NCBI GenBank assembly: GCA_944323075.1
Contig: CALURC010000005.1
Location: 62,001-126,000, forward strand
Reading direction: 5' to 3'
Source of the DNA: an uncultured Alistipes sp.
GTDB lineage: Bacteria > Bacteroidota > Bacteroidia > Bacteroidales > Rikenellaceae
Length of the DNA: 64,000 nucleotides
The notes under the pieces were generated by a model. The model had not been told where the DNA came from. It saw only the letters and a list, made by a program, of their open reading frames with translations, and did no database searches. Position numbers and translations under genes: made by a program. This document shows, piece by piece, positions 1-8,940 of the stretch (position 1 is its first letter; every line of letters starts with the position of its first letter).

Positions 1-1088
1 CAGACATCGTTGAAGGCAGCTTGAGCCAAAGTAGGCAGACCGCTTTCCGGAACGCCGATTTCACTCAGGTGTTGTGGAATATGAACTTGGATAGCCAAAG
101 CTTTGACTGCGTCTACTGCAGCTTGAGCAGCTTGGTCGTCGTCCATCTTCGAGGTGTCGACACCCATAGCGTTGGCGATTGTACGGTATTTTGCTTTTGC
201 GCTCTCCTTGTTGTACTCCATTACGAAAGGCAACAACAGTGCGTTGGCTACACCGTGAGGGATGTCGTAGTATGCGCCCAGCGGGTGTGCCATGCCGTGT
301 ACAAGTCCCAGACCGACATTAGAGAAGGCCATACCGGCGATGTATTGAGCCGTTGCCATGCCGTCGCGAGCTTCGATGTCCGAAGGATTTTCAACGACTT
401 TAGGCAACCATTTGGCGATCATTTCGATAGCTTTGATTTCGAACATGTCGCTCATCTCCCATGCACCGAGCGTAATCAAACCTTCGATAGCGTGGGTCAA
501 TGCATCCATACCGGTCGATGCAGTCAGTCCGCGAGGCATCGAGAGCATCAATTCGGGGTCGATAATAGCGAGTGTAGGGATGTCGTTCGGATCGACGCAA
601 ACCATCTTCTTTACGTTCTTTTCGTCGGTGATGACGTAATTGATGGTTACTTCGGCAGCGGTTCCGGCCGTGGTAGGCAGAGCGATTACCGGTACCGATT
701 TCTTTTTGGTGTTGGCTACGCCTTCCAGCGATACTACGTCGCTGAATTCAGGGTTGTTGATAATAATACCGATAGCTTTAGAGGTATCCATGGAAGAACC
801 GCCTCCGATAGCGACAATAAAATCGGCTCCGGCAGCTTTGAAAGCTGCGATTCCGTTTTTCACGTTGGTAACGGTGGGGTTAGGTTTTACCTCGTCGAAT
901 ACTTCGAACGGTATGCCGGCATTTTTCAGTACGTCGGTTACCTGAGTGGCTACTCCGAATTTTACCAGATCCTTGTCGGTTACGACCAAAGCTTTGGTGT
1001 ATCCGCGTTTAGCGACCTCTTCTGCGATCATTTTTCTCGAACCGACTCCAAAATAGGAAGTCTCGTTCAAAATCATTCTATAAGCCAT
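1..1088 (-). CDS. fucO: Lactaldehyde reductase / 1,2-propanediol oxidoreductase, 3' end cut by window
   Basis: Iron-dependent group III alcohol dehydrogenase that reduces L-lactaldehyde to L-1,2-propanediol with NADH in cytosolic fucose and rhamnose fermentation. The reading frame is open to base 1, so about 362 of an expected ~383 residues are visible. The N-terminus (MAYRMILNETSYFGVG) closely follows E. coli FucO. The NAD-binding GGGSSMDTSKA, the VTINYVITDE stretch, the metal-binding Asp and His of GMDALTHAIEG and the histidines of LVHGMAHPLGA and PHGVANA are all present. It is transcribed alone, with a TACCTTTG -7 box about 120 bases upstream. It could act with the methylglyoxal synthase at 5 kb, but that link is inference. 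Confidence 0.93.
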   Translation of the reverse strand, partial: MAYRMILNETSYFGVGSRKMIAEEVAKRGYTKALVVTDKDLVKFGVATQVTDVLKNAGIPFEVFDEVKPNPTVTNVKNGIAAFKAAGADFIVAIGGGSSMDTSKAIGIIINNPEFSDVVSLEGVANTKKKSVPVIALPTTAGTAAEVTINYVITDEKNVKKMVCVDPNDIPTLAIIDPELMLSMPRGLTASTGMDALTHAIEGLITLGAWEMSDMFEIKAIEMIAKWLPKVVENPSDIEARDGMATAQYIAGMAFSNVGLGLVHGMAHPLGAYYDIPHGVANALLLPFVMEYNKESAKAKYRTIANAMGVDTSKMDDDQAAQAAVDAVKALAIQVHIPQHLSEIGVPESGLPTLAQAAFNDV

Positions 1089-1205
1089 AGCGATTTATAT
1101 TATAAAAACAACATTGAAAAACCGTACCCAGAAAGGGATGAATCATTTCGCGGCGGTTCAGTTTCCGTTTTTGGAATAGTCGTCGGAAAATCCCCTTTTG
1201 CGCTG

Positions 1206-1213
1206 CAAAGGTA
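1206..1213 (-). promoter_or_regulatory. -7 box of the fucO promoter
   Basis: TACCTTTG on the minus strand matches the Bacteroidota TAnnTTTG consensus. It lies about 118 bases upstream of the fucO start, which implies a long leader. Confidence 0.5.
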
Positions 1214-1305
1214 CAATAAAAATGAGAATAAATGAAATGTTTCGTTTTATTGGTGAGAACCGATTTATTGTAAAATCCGGGTGCGATTTGAAAAAAATGA
1301 GGGGG

Positions 1306-2091
1306 TCAGGCTTTCGGTTCAGAGGGGAGAGCGAGTTGTTTTGCGCGGATGCGTGCAGCACGGTCCAGACTGTCTGGGTGGGTTGAAAAGAGTTGGAGAA
1401 TGGCATCTGGTCGATTCCCTGCCTGTTCGGCAAGACGATGGATTTTTTCCAGTGCGTCGGCCATGGCCAGCGGATTGTAACCGTTGCGTTGGAGAAATCC
1501 GAAACTGAAGTCATCGGCGGCATACTCCTGCCCCTTCGAAAAATGAGATTCAGCCAGTTTTTCGGCGATCGATCCCCATTGCGATGAACTTAGCGAACCG
1601 AGTACACCTCCTGCGGCTCCGAGTACATTGCGAGCTGCGGAGGTGAGGTAGGCCTTGCGCATGGCATGTAATGTGTCGCTGTTACGGATATGTCCCATTT
1701 CATGCCCGATGATCGCCATCAGCTCCTCGTCCGACATGCGGTCCATCAATCCCGAAAAAATGCGGATGCTGCCGTCAGCCGTAGCGAAGGCGTTGATTTG
1801 ATTGGTTTTGTAGACTTTGAAGTTGAGCGGTACGTCGTTTACGGCAATGTATCTCGAAGTCAGCCGCTCGAGTCTTTGAGCATATGGGTCTTCTGCCGAG
1901 GGTATGGTGTTTTGTGCATCGGTGTAGGCGATGTATTTTCGGGCCATTTCAAGCACATGTCGGTCTTTGAGAGTGGCGGCCTGAAGCACATCGACGGTTG
2001 CCTGTATTTTGGGATTGGGAATACGAATCCGTGACCGGGTGACGACCACAATGTAAACGATCAGGGCGATGATGATAATCTTCAGCAGCAT
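1306..2091 (-). CDS. M48-family zinc metalloprotease, membrane anchored
   Basis: A 261-residue M48 peptidase similar in plan to the LoiP/YggG and BepA groups, likely acting in envelope protein quality control. Residues 1-18 form one hydrophobic helix with no lipobox cysteine, so it is probably a signal anchor and not a lipoprotein. The zinc motif HEMGH is at 130-134 and the third ligand glutamate is in QEYAAD at about 189. The C-terminal STHPDSLDRAARI matches the family's conserved THP motif. It is a single gene between fucO and the divergent gcvT. The exact substrate cannot be told. Confidence 0.85.
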   Translation of the reverse strand: MLLKIIIIALIVYIVVVTRSRIRIPNPKIQATVDVLQAATLKDRHVLEMARKYIAYTDAQNTIPSAEDPYAQRLERLTSRYIAVNDVPLNFKVYKTNQINAFATADGSIRIFSGLMDRMSDEELMAIIGHEMGHIRNSDTLHAMRKAYLTSAARNVLGAAGGVLGSLSSSQWGSIAEKLAESHFSKGQEYAADDFSFGFLQRNGYNPLAMADALEKIHRLAEQAGNRPDAILQLFSTHPDSLDRAARIRAKQLALPSEPKA

Positions 2092-2140
2092 CTTCGGAGT
2101 GATTTAATCCAGAAAACGGGTATAAAGTTAGAATAAATTG

Positions 2141-2148
2141 TAATTTCG
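2141..2148 (+). promoter_or_regulatory. Probable -7 box of gcvT
   Basis: TAATTTCG, one base off TAnnTTTG, lies 24 bases before the gcvT start. The same octamer precedes the GH20 gene at 21701, which supports it as a used variant. Confidence 0.35.
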
Positions 2149-2171
2149 CAAAAAATAAATTCGAGACGTTT

Positions 2172-3287
2172 ATGAAAACGACACCTTTTACCCGATATCA
2201 CCGAGAAAACGGAGCACGTATGGTTGAATTTGCCGGATATGAGATGCCGGTTGAGTTTACAGGAATCAACGATGAACATATGGCTGTACGGCAGCGGGCT
2301 GGGGTTTTCGACGTGAGCCACATGGGCGAAATTTGGGTCAAGGGGCCGCGGGCTGAGGAGTTTTTGAGATATGTTTTGACGAATGATGTTCGGCAACTTT
2401 ACGACGGGAAAGTACAATATAGTTGTTTGCCTAATGGGCGGGGAGGGATTGTCGATGATATTCTGGTTTACCGGTTGGATGTAGAAACCTATCTGTTGGT
2501 TGTGAATGCGGCCAATGTCGAGAAGGATTGGAAGTATCTGACCGAGTGGGGAGCCCGGTTCGGTATGACACCGGGAAAGGAGCTGTACAATGCGTCGGAC
2601 GAAATAGCGCAGCTTGCCATACAGGGCCCGGAAGCTATGCGTATCGTACAGCAGTTGTGTCCCGAACCCGTGGAGCAGATACCCTATTATACGTTCAAGA
2701 AGACAGAAGTTGCCGGGATTCCGAACGCAATTCTTTCGGCTACGGGATATACAGGAGCGGGAGGCTGTGAGATCTACGTGGCCAATCAGGATGCCGATCG
2801 GCTGTGGAATGCTTTGTGGAGTGTTGGCAACGGCTGTGGGCTGAAAAATATCGGACTCGGGGCGCGCGATACGTTACGGTTAGAGATGGGGTTTTGCCTC
2901 TACGGTAACGACATCGACGATGCGACCTCGCCGATTGAGGCAGGTTTGGGGTGGATAACCCGTTTCAGTGCGGACCGCGACTTTATAGACAAACCTTTGT
3001 TGGAGCGACAAAAACAGGAGGGAACGAGCCGTTCTTTGGTGGGATTTGAGTTGACCGAACGCGGAATCCCTCGTCACGGGTATCCGTTGACCGATCCTGA
3101 AGGACGTGAGATCGGTGTCGTGACTTCGGGAACCATGTCTCCGGTATTGAAAAAAGGTATCGGAATGGGATATGTAGCGGCTCCTTATGTCGCAGAAGGA
3201 TCGCAAATTGCGGTGACGATACGGGGCAAGGCGATTCCGGCTCGGGTCGTAAAACGTCCCTTTATTCATGAAGATTCAGCTAAATAG
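2172..3287 (+). CDS. gcvT: Glycine cleavage system T protein (aminomethyltransferase)
   Basis: Transfers the methylene group from aminomethyl-lipoyl H protein to tetrahydrofolate and releases ammonia, in the cytosolic glycine cleavage system. The length of 371 residues is normal. The N-terminal FAGYEMPVEF and FDVSHMGE motifs, the Asp pair at 95-96 in GGIVDDILVYR (folate/catalytic region) and the C-terminal EIGVVTSGTMSP are all conserved. It is a single gene: gcvH and gcvP are not in the window. A strong terminator follows the stop. It supplies C1-folate that the MetF and MetH encoded at 40-45 kb would use. Confidence 0.96.
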   Translation: MKTTPFTRYHRENGARMVEFAGYEMPVEFTGINDEHMAVRQRAGVFDVSHMGEIWVKGPRAEEFLRYVLTNDVRQLYDGKVQYSCLPNGRGGIVDDILVYRLDVETYLLVVNAANVEKDWKYLTEWGARFGMTPGKELYNASDEIAQLAIQGPEAMRIVQQLCPEPVEQIPYYTFKKTEVAGIPNAILSATGYTGAGGCEIYVANQDADRLWNALWSVGNGCGLKNIGLGARDTLRLEMGFCLYGNDIDDATSPIEAGLGWITRFSADRDFIDKPLLERQKQEGTSRSLVGFELTERGIPRHGYPLTDPEGREIGVVTSGTMSPVLKKGIGMGYVAAPYVAEGSQIAVTIRGKAIPARVVKRPFIHEDSAK

Positions 3288-3360
3288 TGAGCTGCAGCAG
3301 ATAGGTTGAGTGAGAAAGAAAAAGAGGGGTGTGGAAAGATCTTCGGACTTTTCCGAAAAA

Positions 3361-3400
3361 GAAACGAGGGAGGACGTCTTAGACGTCCTCCCTCGTTGTT
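3361..3400 (+). terminator. Intrinsic terminator after gcvT, probably bidirectional
   Basis: A near-perfect 17-base inverted repeat (3363-3379 with 3381-3397), GC-rich in the stem, sits between the ends of gcvT and the convergent Nudix gene. It can serve both. Confidence 0.75.
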
Positions 3401-3437
3401 GTATTGCAGATATTCGAACTCCGCTTACCGAGCGGGG

Positions 3438-4046
3438 CTATCGAACTTTGCCGACAGGAAGATACAGGTCGACCAGTTGGCGGATTCGAGGAGCCAACGA
3501 GCGGAATTCGGGTAGCGATGCAAACTCTTCGAGCGGAACCCAGCGACAACCCTCCGATTCGTTGGGATCGATCCGGACCGAATCGTCCTCGCCGTTGAAC
3601 AGAAAGGCGAAACGCATGTCGTGATGGGTATGCGCCTCCTCTTTTTTTGCTTCGCTGCGGGGAATGAAGTGCGAATCCACCTCGATCAGGCACGACGTCT
3701 CGTTCGGAAAGCGAAGCGGCTCGAGCTGCTCCTGCCGAATTCCTGTCTCCTCCAGGATTTCACGAATTGCCGCGGCCGAGACTGTTGCGTCACCCGTTTC
3801 GACATGACCTCCGGGTTGCAACCATTTGCCGAGCTGCTTGTGTTTCAACAGCAGGATACGTCCGCTTTGCCGGCTGACCACAATACCTCCGGCTGTAATG
3901 TGTCCGGTGAAATTTTTCCGGTTGTACAGCGCTGCTCCGTCGAATGCGGCGACAAAATCCGTAAAGGAAGTCTTCTTGATCCGATCTTCGGGAAATCTGG
4001 CAAAATAGTCGATCAGCATCTGTGCGATGTCTTTTTGGAAATCCAT
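3438..4046 (-). CDS. Nudix hydrolase
   Basis: A 202-residue cytosolic pyrophosphohydrolase of the Nudix superfamily; its nucleotide substrate cannot be inferred. The Nudix box starts at GGHVETGD and ends with REILEETGI. Compared with the textbook GX5EX7REUXEEXGU it has Asp for the first Glu and one extra residue before RE, a form also seen in the GGHxExGD subgroup. The catalytic REXXEE core is intact. About 50 residues precede the fold and resemble the N-terminal extension of that subgroup. It is a single gene, convergent with gcvT. Confidence 0.85.
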   Translation of the reverse strand: MDFQKDIAQMLIDYFARFPEDRIKKTSFTDFVAAFDGAALYNRKNFTGHITAGGIVVSRQSGRILLLKHKQLGKWLQPGGHVETGDATVSAAAIREILEETGIRQEQLEPLRFPNETSCLIEVDSHFIPRSEAKKEEAHTHHDMRFAFLFNGEDDSVRIDPNESEGCRWVPLEEFASLPEFRSLAPRIRQLVDLYLPVGKVR

Positions 4047-4096
4047 GAAATTATAAGTTTGTCCAATATTTCTTTTTAAGAAAAAGCGTTATAAAA

Positions 4097-4136
4097 AACC
4101 GGTAAACGTACGGTGTAACGTAAGTATTACCGGTTT
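4097..4136 (-). terminator. Intrinsic terminator downstream of the nitroreductase gene
   Basis: Ten-base inverted repeat (aaaccggtaa / ttaccggttt) followed on the minus strand by a run of six T. It lies about 185 bases after the nitroreductase stop, so that transcript has a long 3' UTR. Bases 4047-4321 hold nothing else I recognise. Confidence 0.55.
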
Positions 4137-4321
4137 GTATTATAAAAACTCTTTTTTGCGTACCATCTTACTTAGCAAGGAAACAAAGAAGACCTTGACA
4201 TGTAAACTGATTCTATACAATGAAATTAGTGGAAACTGATAGCTTGCAGAATCCGTATTACAAACGAGTCTTCAGAATCTCCACTATGTGTATGCCTGTA
4301 AAAAAAGTATAGTAAAAAAGC

Positions 4322-4879
4322 CTAATCGATAAATCTAAGTACTTCGTCTATGTTTTTACGTTCCGGAGCATTGTGGTGTTCTCCGTCTTCGTATCCATAG
4401 ACAATGATTGCAGCTACTTTTTCATTCTTAGGCAGATCTATTTTTTGAGCGATCGCTTCGTTGTTGATGACTCCCAAAATACAAGTAGCCACTCCCTTGG
4501 CGTAAGCAGCCAAGCAGAGCTGTTGGCATGCAATACCTGCATCGAAGCATTCCCAATTGTTATCCGATACGGTTTTTTCGGAGTTTTCAACTTTCCCCGC
4601 TAAAGAACCGCTCTCTCCGGTTACATAACTCAGGACAACAATACCGTTGGCTCTTTTTATGGTTTTCATATTGTAAACAAAGCCTTGGACGCAGTTGTCA
4701 GCAATGTCTTCAATCAGATCTCTGTTGTCTATAACGTTGTATCTCGCGATCTGATAATTCGACCATGACGGAGCAAACTGACTCAGACGAATGATCTCTG
4801 TCATCAACTCTCTGGAGACAGGTTCATCTTTATACTTTCTTACACTTCTTCTGTTTTTTAATAATTCTATGGCGTCCAT
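4322..4879 (-). CDS. Nitroreductase family protein
   Basis: A 185-residue FMN-dependent oxidoreductase of the NfsB/NADH-oxidase-like fold, expected to be a cytosolic homodimer. The N-terminal LLKNRRSVRKYKDEPVS is the family's FMN phosphate-binding signature. PSWSNYQIARY and the C-terminal GYEDGEHHNAPERKNIDEVLRF also fit the family. The physiological substrate is unknown; members reduce nitroaromatics, quinones or flavins. The gene follows mgsA on the same strand with 75 bases between, so co-transcription is possible. Confidence 0.85.
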   Translation of the reverse strand: MDAIELLKNRRSVRKYKDEPVSRELMTEIIRLSQFAPSWSNYQIARYNVIDNRDLIEDIADNCVQGFVYNMKTIKRANGIVVLSYVTGESGSLAGKVENSEKTVSDNNWECFDAGIACQQLCLAAYAKGVATCILGVINNEAIAQKIDLPKNEKVAAIIVYGYEDGEHHNAPERKNIDEVLRFID

Positions 4880-4954
4880 ATTAAGAAAAAATAAAAGTGA
4901 TCAAAAGATTCCTCTTCCTCCAATGAATTGATCTCAACATTACAGCATATGTTG

Positions 4955-5443
4955 CTATTGTTTCAGTGTCCGTTCTATATACTCTTTGTAGTCTTTAATA
5001 ACGGGTTTGTAGCTGCTTCCGAATAACGGAGATGAGATCAGAAAGTCAGCGGACGAACGGTTGATGGCTGTCGGAACATTGTATAGTGTTGCCAAACGCA
5101 ACAATGCTTTGACGTCGACGTCATGAGGTTGTGCCTGCATTGGATCCCAAAAGAAGATAAGAGCTTCGATTTTTCCTTCGGCGATCATGGCTCCGAGTTG
5201 CTGGTCTCCTCCAAGCGGGCCAGATTTCAGTAGGGTAATATCCAGTTCGTCTTCGTTCAGTTTTCCTTTTCTACGGTCGCGTAGTGTACGTTCTACCATC
5301 TTTCCGGTTGTTCCGGTACAGATCAAATGGTGTTTGAGCAGTATTTCCCAGTTCCAATCCACCCATTCGGCCAAATCACGTTTCATGTTGTCGTGAGCAA
5401 CAAGTGCTACGCTTTTTTTGTTTTCCATAGTTTTCTTATCCAT
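4955..5443 (-). CDS. mgsA: Methylglyoxal synthase
   Basis: Converts dihydroxyacetone phosphate to methylglyoxal and phosphate, a bypass of lower glycolysis. Key stretches match E. coli MgsA: ALVAHD (residues about 13-18), GTTGKM, the catalytic Asp in GGDQQLGAMI, the second active-site Asp in FFWDPMQAQPHD, and VKALLRLATLYNVP. The 162 residues are slightly longer than in E. coli because of an insertion around RRKGKLNEDE. Its own -7 box lies only 15 bases upstream. The second methionine (start at 5428) is therefore a realistic alternative start. Confidence 0.95.
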   Translation of the reverse strand: MDKKTMENKKSVALVAHDNMKRDLAEWVDWNWEILLKHHLICTGTTGKMVERTLRDRRKGKLNEDELDITLLKSGPLGGDQQLGAMIAEGKIEALIFFWDPMQAQPHDVDVKALLRLATLYNVPTAINRSSADFLISSPLFGSSYKPVIKDYKEYIERTLKQ

Positions 5444-5457
5444 ATAAATTATGTCAA

Positions 5458-5465
5458 CAAAGGTA
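5458..5465 (-). promoter_or_regulatory. -7 box of the mgsA promoter
   Basis: TACCTTTG on the minus strand, between mgsA and the preceding cysQ gene, which argues that mgsA is transcribed separately. It leaves a very short leader to the first ATG. Confidence 0.5.
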
Positions 5466-5512
5466 GAAAACTTTGTCCTAAATGGTATGCAGATCGGACC
5501 TTTTTTAATGGA

Positions 5513-6349
5513 TTATTTAAAAAATTTACTCCGGCAAATAAAGTGGGGATTTAACAGTGATGGTTTGTTGTATTGCAAACCGATATTTCCTTCGAAAGAC
5601 TCTGTAGTTCCACCTGCCTCGGAGAGGATGATTTCACCCGCAGCGGTGTCCCATTCGTACGTGTCAGATGTTCGGAAATAGATTTCGACTGCACCTTCGG
5701 CCAACATGCAGAATTTGTAGGAACTGCCTTGTTCGACAATCTCCGCATCGGGGTATTCTCTTTTGAGTCGAGCGATATGGTCGAATGTCTCTTCCGTGTT
5801 GTGAGAGCGACTTACAGCAATCCGTATCGGGCAGTTGGCTTCTTCACGAAGGGGTAAAGGTTGGGTATCCGTCCATAGTTGTTGAAGATCGAACTGTGCA
5901 TCGTGTGAAGGACGGACGTCTGATTTCAGATAACATCCTTTTCCTTTTAATGCGAAGTACATCTTGTTGATATAAGGAACATAGATGACACCGATGACCG
6001 GTTCGTTGTTGTACATAAGTGCAATGTTGACCGTGAATTCACCGTTGCCTTTAATAAACTCTTTGGTTCCGTCCAGCGGATCAACCATCCAGAAGAGATC
6101 CCAGTTACGTCGTTCTTCGAACAGCAGATCGCGTCCCTCTTCACTCAATAACGGGATGCGGGTTTGGCTGAGGTATTTTTTTATCAGTTCATGGGCGTCG
6201 CGGTCGGCAATGGTGATCGGTGTATGGTCGCTTTTCATGTCTACGGTAAAATCTCCGCCTCGATAGATATCGATAATACGGGCTCCGGCTCGGATAGCGG
6301 CATTATATGCATGGATCAGCAAGTAGTCGATTTGTTCTTTGTTCAGCAT
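5513..6349 (-). CDS. cysQ: 3'(2'),5'-bisphosphate nucleotidase / inositol monophosphatase family (CysQ)
   Basis: Mg2+-dependent, Li+-sensitive phosphatase expected to remove the 3' phosphate of PAP formed in sulfate assimilation. It carries the metal-binding set of the family: SEEG (Glu70-Glu71), DPLDGTKEF (90-98) and the C-terminal WDTAAGEIILSEAGG. The 278 residues are about 30 longer than E. coli CysQ, partly through an insertion near residues 145-165. It is the last gene of a minus-strand set with DUF4286 and GH31, 33 bases after the GH31 stop. No sulfate-assimilation genes are nearby, so the assignment rests on family similarity. Confidence 0.88.
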   Translation of the reverse strand: MLNKEQIDYLLIHAYNAAIRAGARIIDIYRGGDFTVDMKSDHTPITIADRDAHELIKKYLSQTRIPLLSEEGRDLLFEERRNWDLFWMVDPLDGTKEFIKGNGEFTVNIALMYNNEPVIGVIYVPYINKMYFALKGKGCYLKSDVRPSHDAQFDLQQLWTDTQPLPLREEANCPIRIAVSRSHNTEETFDHIARLKREYPDAEIVEQGSSYKFCMLAEGAVEIYFRTSDTYEWDTAAGEIILSEAGGTTESFEGNIGLQYNKPSLLNPHFICRSKFFK

Positions 6350-6382
6350 GACGGTTTATGTGAGTTTTGGTTAGGTATGTTA

Positions 6383-7957
6383 CTATTTAGCGGATTCGAA
6401 AATCAGTATTTCTCCCTGTTCTGATGTGAAAGCTTTGACAACGGGACCTTTGATTCGTTCTCCTTGTGGAGATATCCATATTCCACGAGGGAATCGTACA
6501 GTGCGGCTGTTGCTCTCTTCCAGCAAAGGTGCTACCAGATATTTCGATCCGATCATGAATTGGTCGTTGCAATCGGTGAATCCGTTACGCGGAAATTCGT
6601 ATTCCATATGTCGGAGGATCGGTTCTCCGGTCCGTGCACTTTCATGAATCAACTGATCGTAATATGTTCCGATTTTTTGGCGTTGGGCGAATGCTTTTTT
6701 ACATTGCTCGACGATTGTTGCATCATTTATCTTCCATGGTGCGAAGCTGAAAACTGTGACAGGCAGCGCTGTGCTGAGTTGGATATATCGTAATAACAGG
6801 GTCGGATTGACCGCCAGTGAATCGGCTGATAATTTCGACTCGGCGCTGATTGTACTGTATGGGTGTCCCAATAGATTTGCTGTAAGCATACTGGATACAG
6901 CCTGTTTTAAAAATTCCCAGTCCAAAGCGCGGTCCATCTGCAGGTCATGTAAATAAGGAACAAAACCGTCACTACGGCAGATCGTATATTGACTCAATCC
7001 GAAATCTAGACCTAATTCACTCCATTTTTTTAGAAATTCGGCAGCTCCGGCATAGGCGAATCGGGCATAGGGTAGTGCGTCTTTACAATCGAACAGATAT
7101 CCGTCGACTCCGAGGCTGTCCCGTAACAAGGTCAGTTGTTTGTGCAGAATCGATACCACGTCATTTCGTGTAATGTCGTAAAAAGCACTGTATCCGCCGG
7201 CCCATTCGGCCATAGCAGTCCGTCCGTCCGAGAGTTTGACAAATGCATTGCTGTTGCGATATGCCCGGTAGATGGGGCCGTCTCCGCTGACAAATGGAGT
7301 TACCGTCAGCATGATTTTGAATCCTTGTGCATGGATATCATTGACCAGGGAGGCAAAGTCTCCGTACAATCTCAAGTCAGGAGAGAAGCTTCCTATGGTA
7401 GATTGCCATCCGCTAGGAATGATTAACGTACCTGCCGGATATCCGGCAGCAAGGGTCTCCTGCATGTAATTACGGATTTCGTCGGCTGAAATCCCGAAAG
7501 AGACGACCGAAGTCAGATCATAGACAGGTGTGGTGAAAAATTCCGAAGCGGGGGTTCTGTCTTCACCTTCTTGTGGTGCAAAGTTTTTATGGTAGCACAC
7601 CAGATAGGCTTCGCGGAGTGTTTTTCCTCCCGTAACGGCTTCGACCTCTTCGATCGGTGAGTCGATCAGAAATGTTTCTCCCGTGAATTCAATCTTGAAT
7701 GGCGTTTTACTCCAGATATAACGACCTCTGCTGGATACCAAAAACGGAATGGCATTGCTTTTGGTCCATACGGACAGGTCTGTTTTCGGAAAGGGTTCTT
7801 CTAACGGCATGGACTGGTCTCCACCGATGAATACGCCCCACCATTTTTCTCCTTTGAGAATGTCGATTTTTGTATTGTATTGGGCTGTAGCAGTTTCACA
7901 GAGCACTAAAAGTGTGATGACAGCTCCGAAAAATTTTCTGTATGAGATTCTGTTCAT
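6383..7957 (-). CDS. Secreted glycoside hydrolase family 31 protein
   Basis: A 524-residue protein with a signal peptide ending near residue 25 (ETATAQ), so periplasmic or surface-exposed. The fold is read from GH31 features: PAGTLIIPSGWQ, then GVDGYLFDCKD with Asp290 as the likely nucleophile, and the C-terminal EPILRHMEYEFP followed by DQFMIGSKYLVAPLL, typical of the family's distal sheet domain. It is shorter than most GH31 alpha-glucosidases/xylosidases and lacks a long N-terminal domain. The sugar specificity is unknown. Its start overlaps the stop of the DUF4286 gene by four bases (ATGA), implying translational coupling. Confidence 0.83.
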   Translation of the reverse strand: MNRISYRKFFGAVITLLVLCETATAQYNTKIDILKGEKWWGVFIGGDQSMPLEEPFPKTDLSVWTKSNAIPFLVSSRGRYIWSKTPFKIEFTGETFLIDSPIEEVEAVTGGKTLREAYLVCYHKNFAPQEGEDRTPASEFFTTPVYDLTSVVSFGISADEIRNYMQETLAAGYPAGTLIIPSGWQSTIGSFSPDLRLYGDFASLVNDIHAQGFKIMLTVTPFVSGDGPIYRAYRNSNAFVKLSDGRTAMAEWAGGYSAFYDITRNDVVSILHKQLTLLRDSLGVDGYLFDCKDALPYARFAYAGAAEFLKKWSELGLDFGLSQYTICRSDGFVPYLHDLQMDRALDWEFLKQAVSSMLTANLLGHPYSTISAESKLSADSLAVNPTLLLRYIQLSTALPVTVFSFAPWKINDATIVEQCKKAFAQRQKIGTYYDQLIHESARTGEPILRHMEYEFPRNGFTDCNDQFMIGSKYLVAPLLEESNSRTVRFPRGIWISPQGERIKGPVVKAFTSEQGEILIFESAK

Positions 7958-8262
7958 AGTTCAATCCTTTTTAACAACGATGTGAAATACATCAAATCTT
8001 CACCGTAAATTTTATGAGCGGCATCGGTATATTCAGGTAGAAGTTTTTGAATAATCCGTTGGTATCCGCTCAAGTCTTGTGTTTCGACTTGCAGCGAATA
8101 GGTGAAATGTCCTTCGGGACGCTCGGTCAACACCCGTGTGAATGTGATGTTCCCAAACTCTTCAGCATCGAGACGAGAAATGTAGTCTTTGCGTAGAGAT
8201 GCAAGCCATTGATCGTGGATTCGCGGAGCCACCATAAAAGAGGTATTGACAATATAGATCAC
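7954..8262 (-). CDS. DUF4286 family protein
   Basis: A 102-residue protein opening with MIYIVNTSFMV and a DQWLASLRKDYISRL helix, the pattern of DUF4286, a small ferredoxin-like alpha-beta family common in Bacteroidota. There is no signal peptide. The function is not known. It is the first gene of the DUF4286-GH31-cysQ set and overlaps the next gene by four bases. Confidence 0.75.
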   Translation of the reverse strand: MIYIVNTSFMVAPRIHDQWLASLRKDYISRLDAEEFGNITFTRVLTERPEGHFTYSLQVETQDLSGYQRIIQKLLPEYTDAAHKIYGEDLMYFTSLLKRIEL

Positions 8263-8541
8263 GTTAAGATGTGTTAAAAAACCGCTCTAAGGTACGGTTT
8301 TATTCTGAGTTCCTAAAATTTTTTGCAGGCTTTGTCCTCGGCGAATCGGTTTTTGTCGGGCAAAGGCTCGATTTCGTGTGCGAATCGGAGAGATGTTTGC
8401 CGGTTTTCATTTATATAACGAAATAAATACTCTTTTCGATATGTTAAAAGGTCTTTTTTCCGACGATTTCGGCTGGCGCGGAGCCATCGGATTTTTGTCG
8501 TGGAAAGAAAAGTGGAATCACAGAATGAAAAGTTCTGAATG

Positions 8542-8573
8542 TTTGCTTTATTTGGAAAAGATTGCTATCTTTG
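8542..8573 (+). promoter_or_regulatory. Promoter of rplU-rpmA
   Basis: TTTG at 8542-8545, a 20-base spacer and TATCTTTG at 8566-8573 form the full Bacteroidota vegetative promoter. Its position 36 bases before the rplU ATG shows that the longer open frame upstream is not translated. Confidence 0.75.
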
Positions 8574-8608
8574 CATCCGATTTATGCAAAAATAAATTTT
8601 GTGATTCA

Positions 8609-8920
8609 ATGTACGCAATCGTAGAAATTGCAGGTCGACAATTTAAAGTCGAGAAAGGTCGTAAGCTCTATGTTTACCGTCTTCAAGGGAACGAAGGTTC
8701 CTCTTTGAGCTTCGACAAAGTCCTGCTCACGGATAATGACGGTCAGGTAAAGATCGGCACACCTGTAGTAGAAGGGGCCGTAGTGAATGCAACGATTCTC
8801 AAACACTTGAAAGACGACAAAGTGATCGTTTTCAAAAAGAGAAGAAGAAAGGGGTATCAGGTTAAAAACGGACATCGTCAATACTTGACCCAGATTCAAA
8901 TTGATGAAATTAAAGCTTAA
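8609..8920 (+). CDS. rplU: 50S ribosomal protein L21
   Basis: A 103-residue L21 of the large ribosomal subunit. [17 protein letters not shown] and the C-terminal [16 protein letters not shown] are diagnostic. The frame is open a further 77 codons upstream, but a promoter lies inside that stretch, so the ATG at 8609 is the start. It is followed after 20 bases by rpmA, the usual order. Confidence 0.97.
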   Translation: MYAIVEIAGRQFKVEKGRKLYVYRLQGNEGSSLSFDKVLLTDNDGQVKIGTPVVEGAVVNATILKHLKDDKVIVFKKRRRKGYQVKNGHRQYLTQIQIDEIKA

Positions 8921-8940
8921 CGATTAAAACCTGAAGAAAC

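Noticed and set aside
21..1235. 404-codon plus-strand frame over fucO
   Set aside because: It is antisense to a well-conserved alcohol dehydrogenase and has the cysteine- and arginine-rich composition of a shadow frame.
8378..8608. N-terminal extension of L21
   Set aside because: The promoter TTTG-N20-TATCTTTG lies inside it, and L21 normally starts [11 protein letters not shown].
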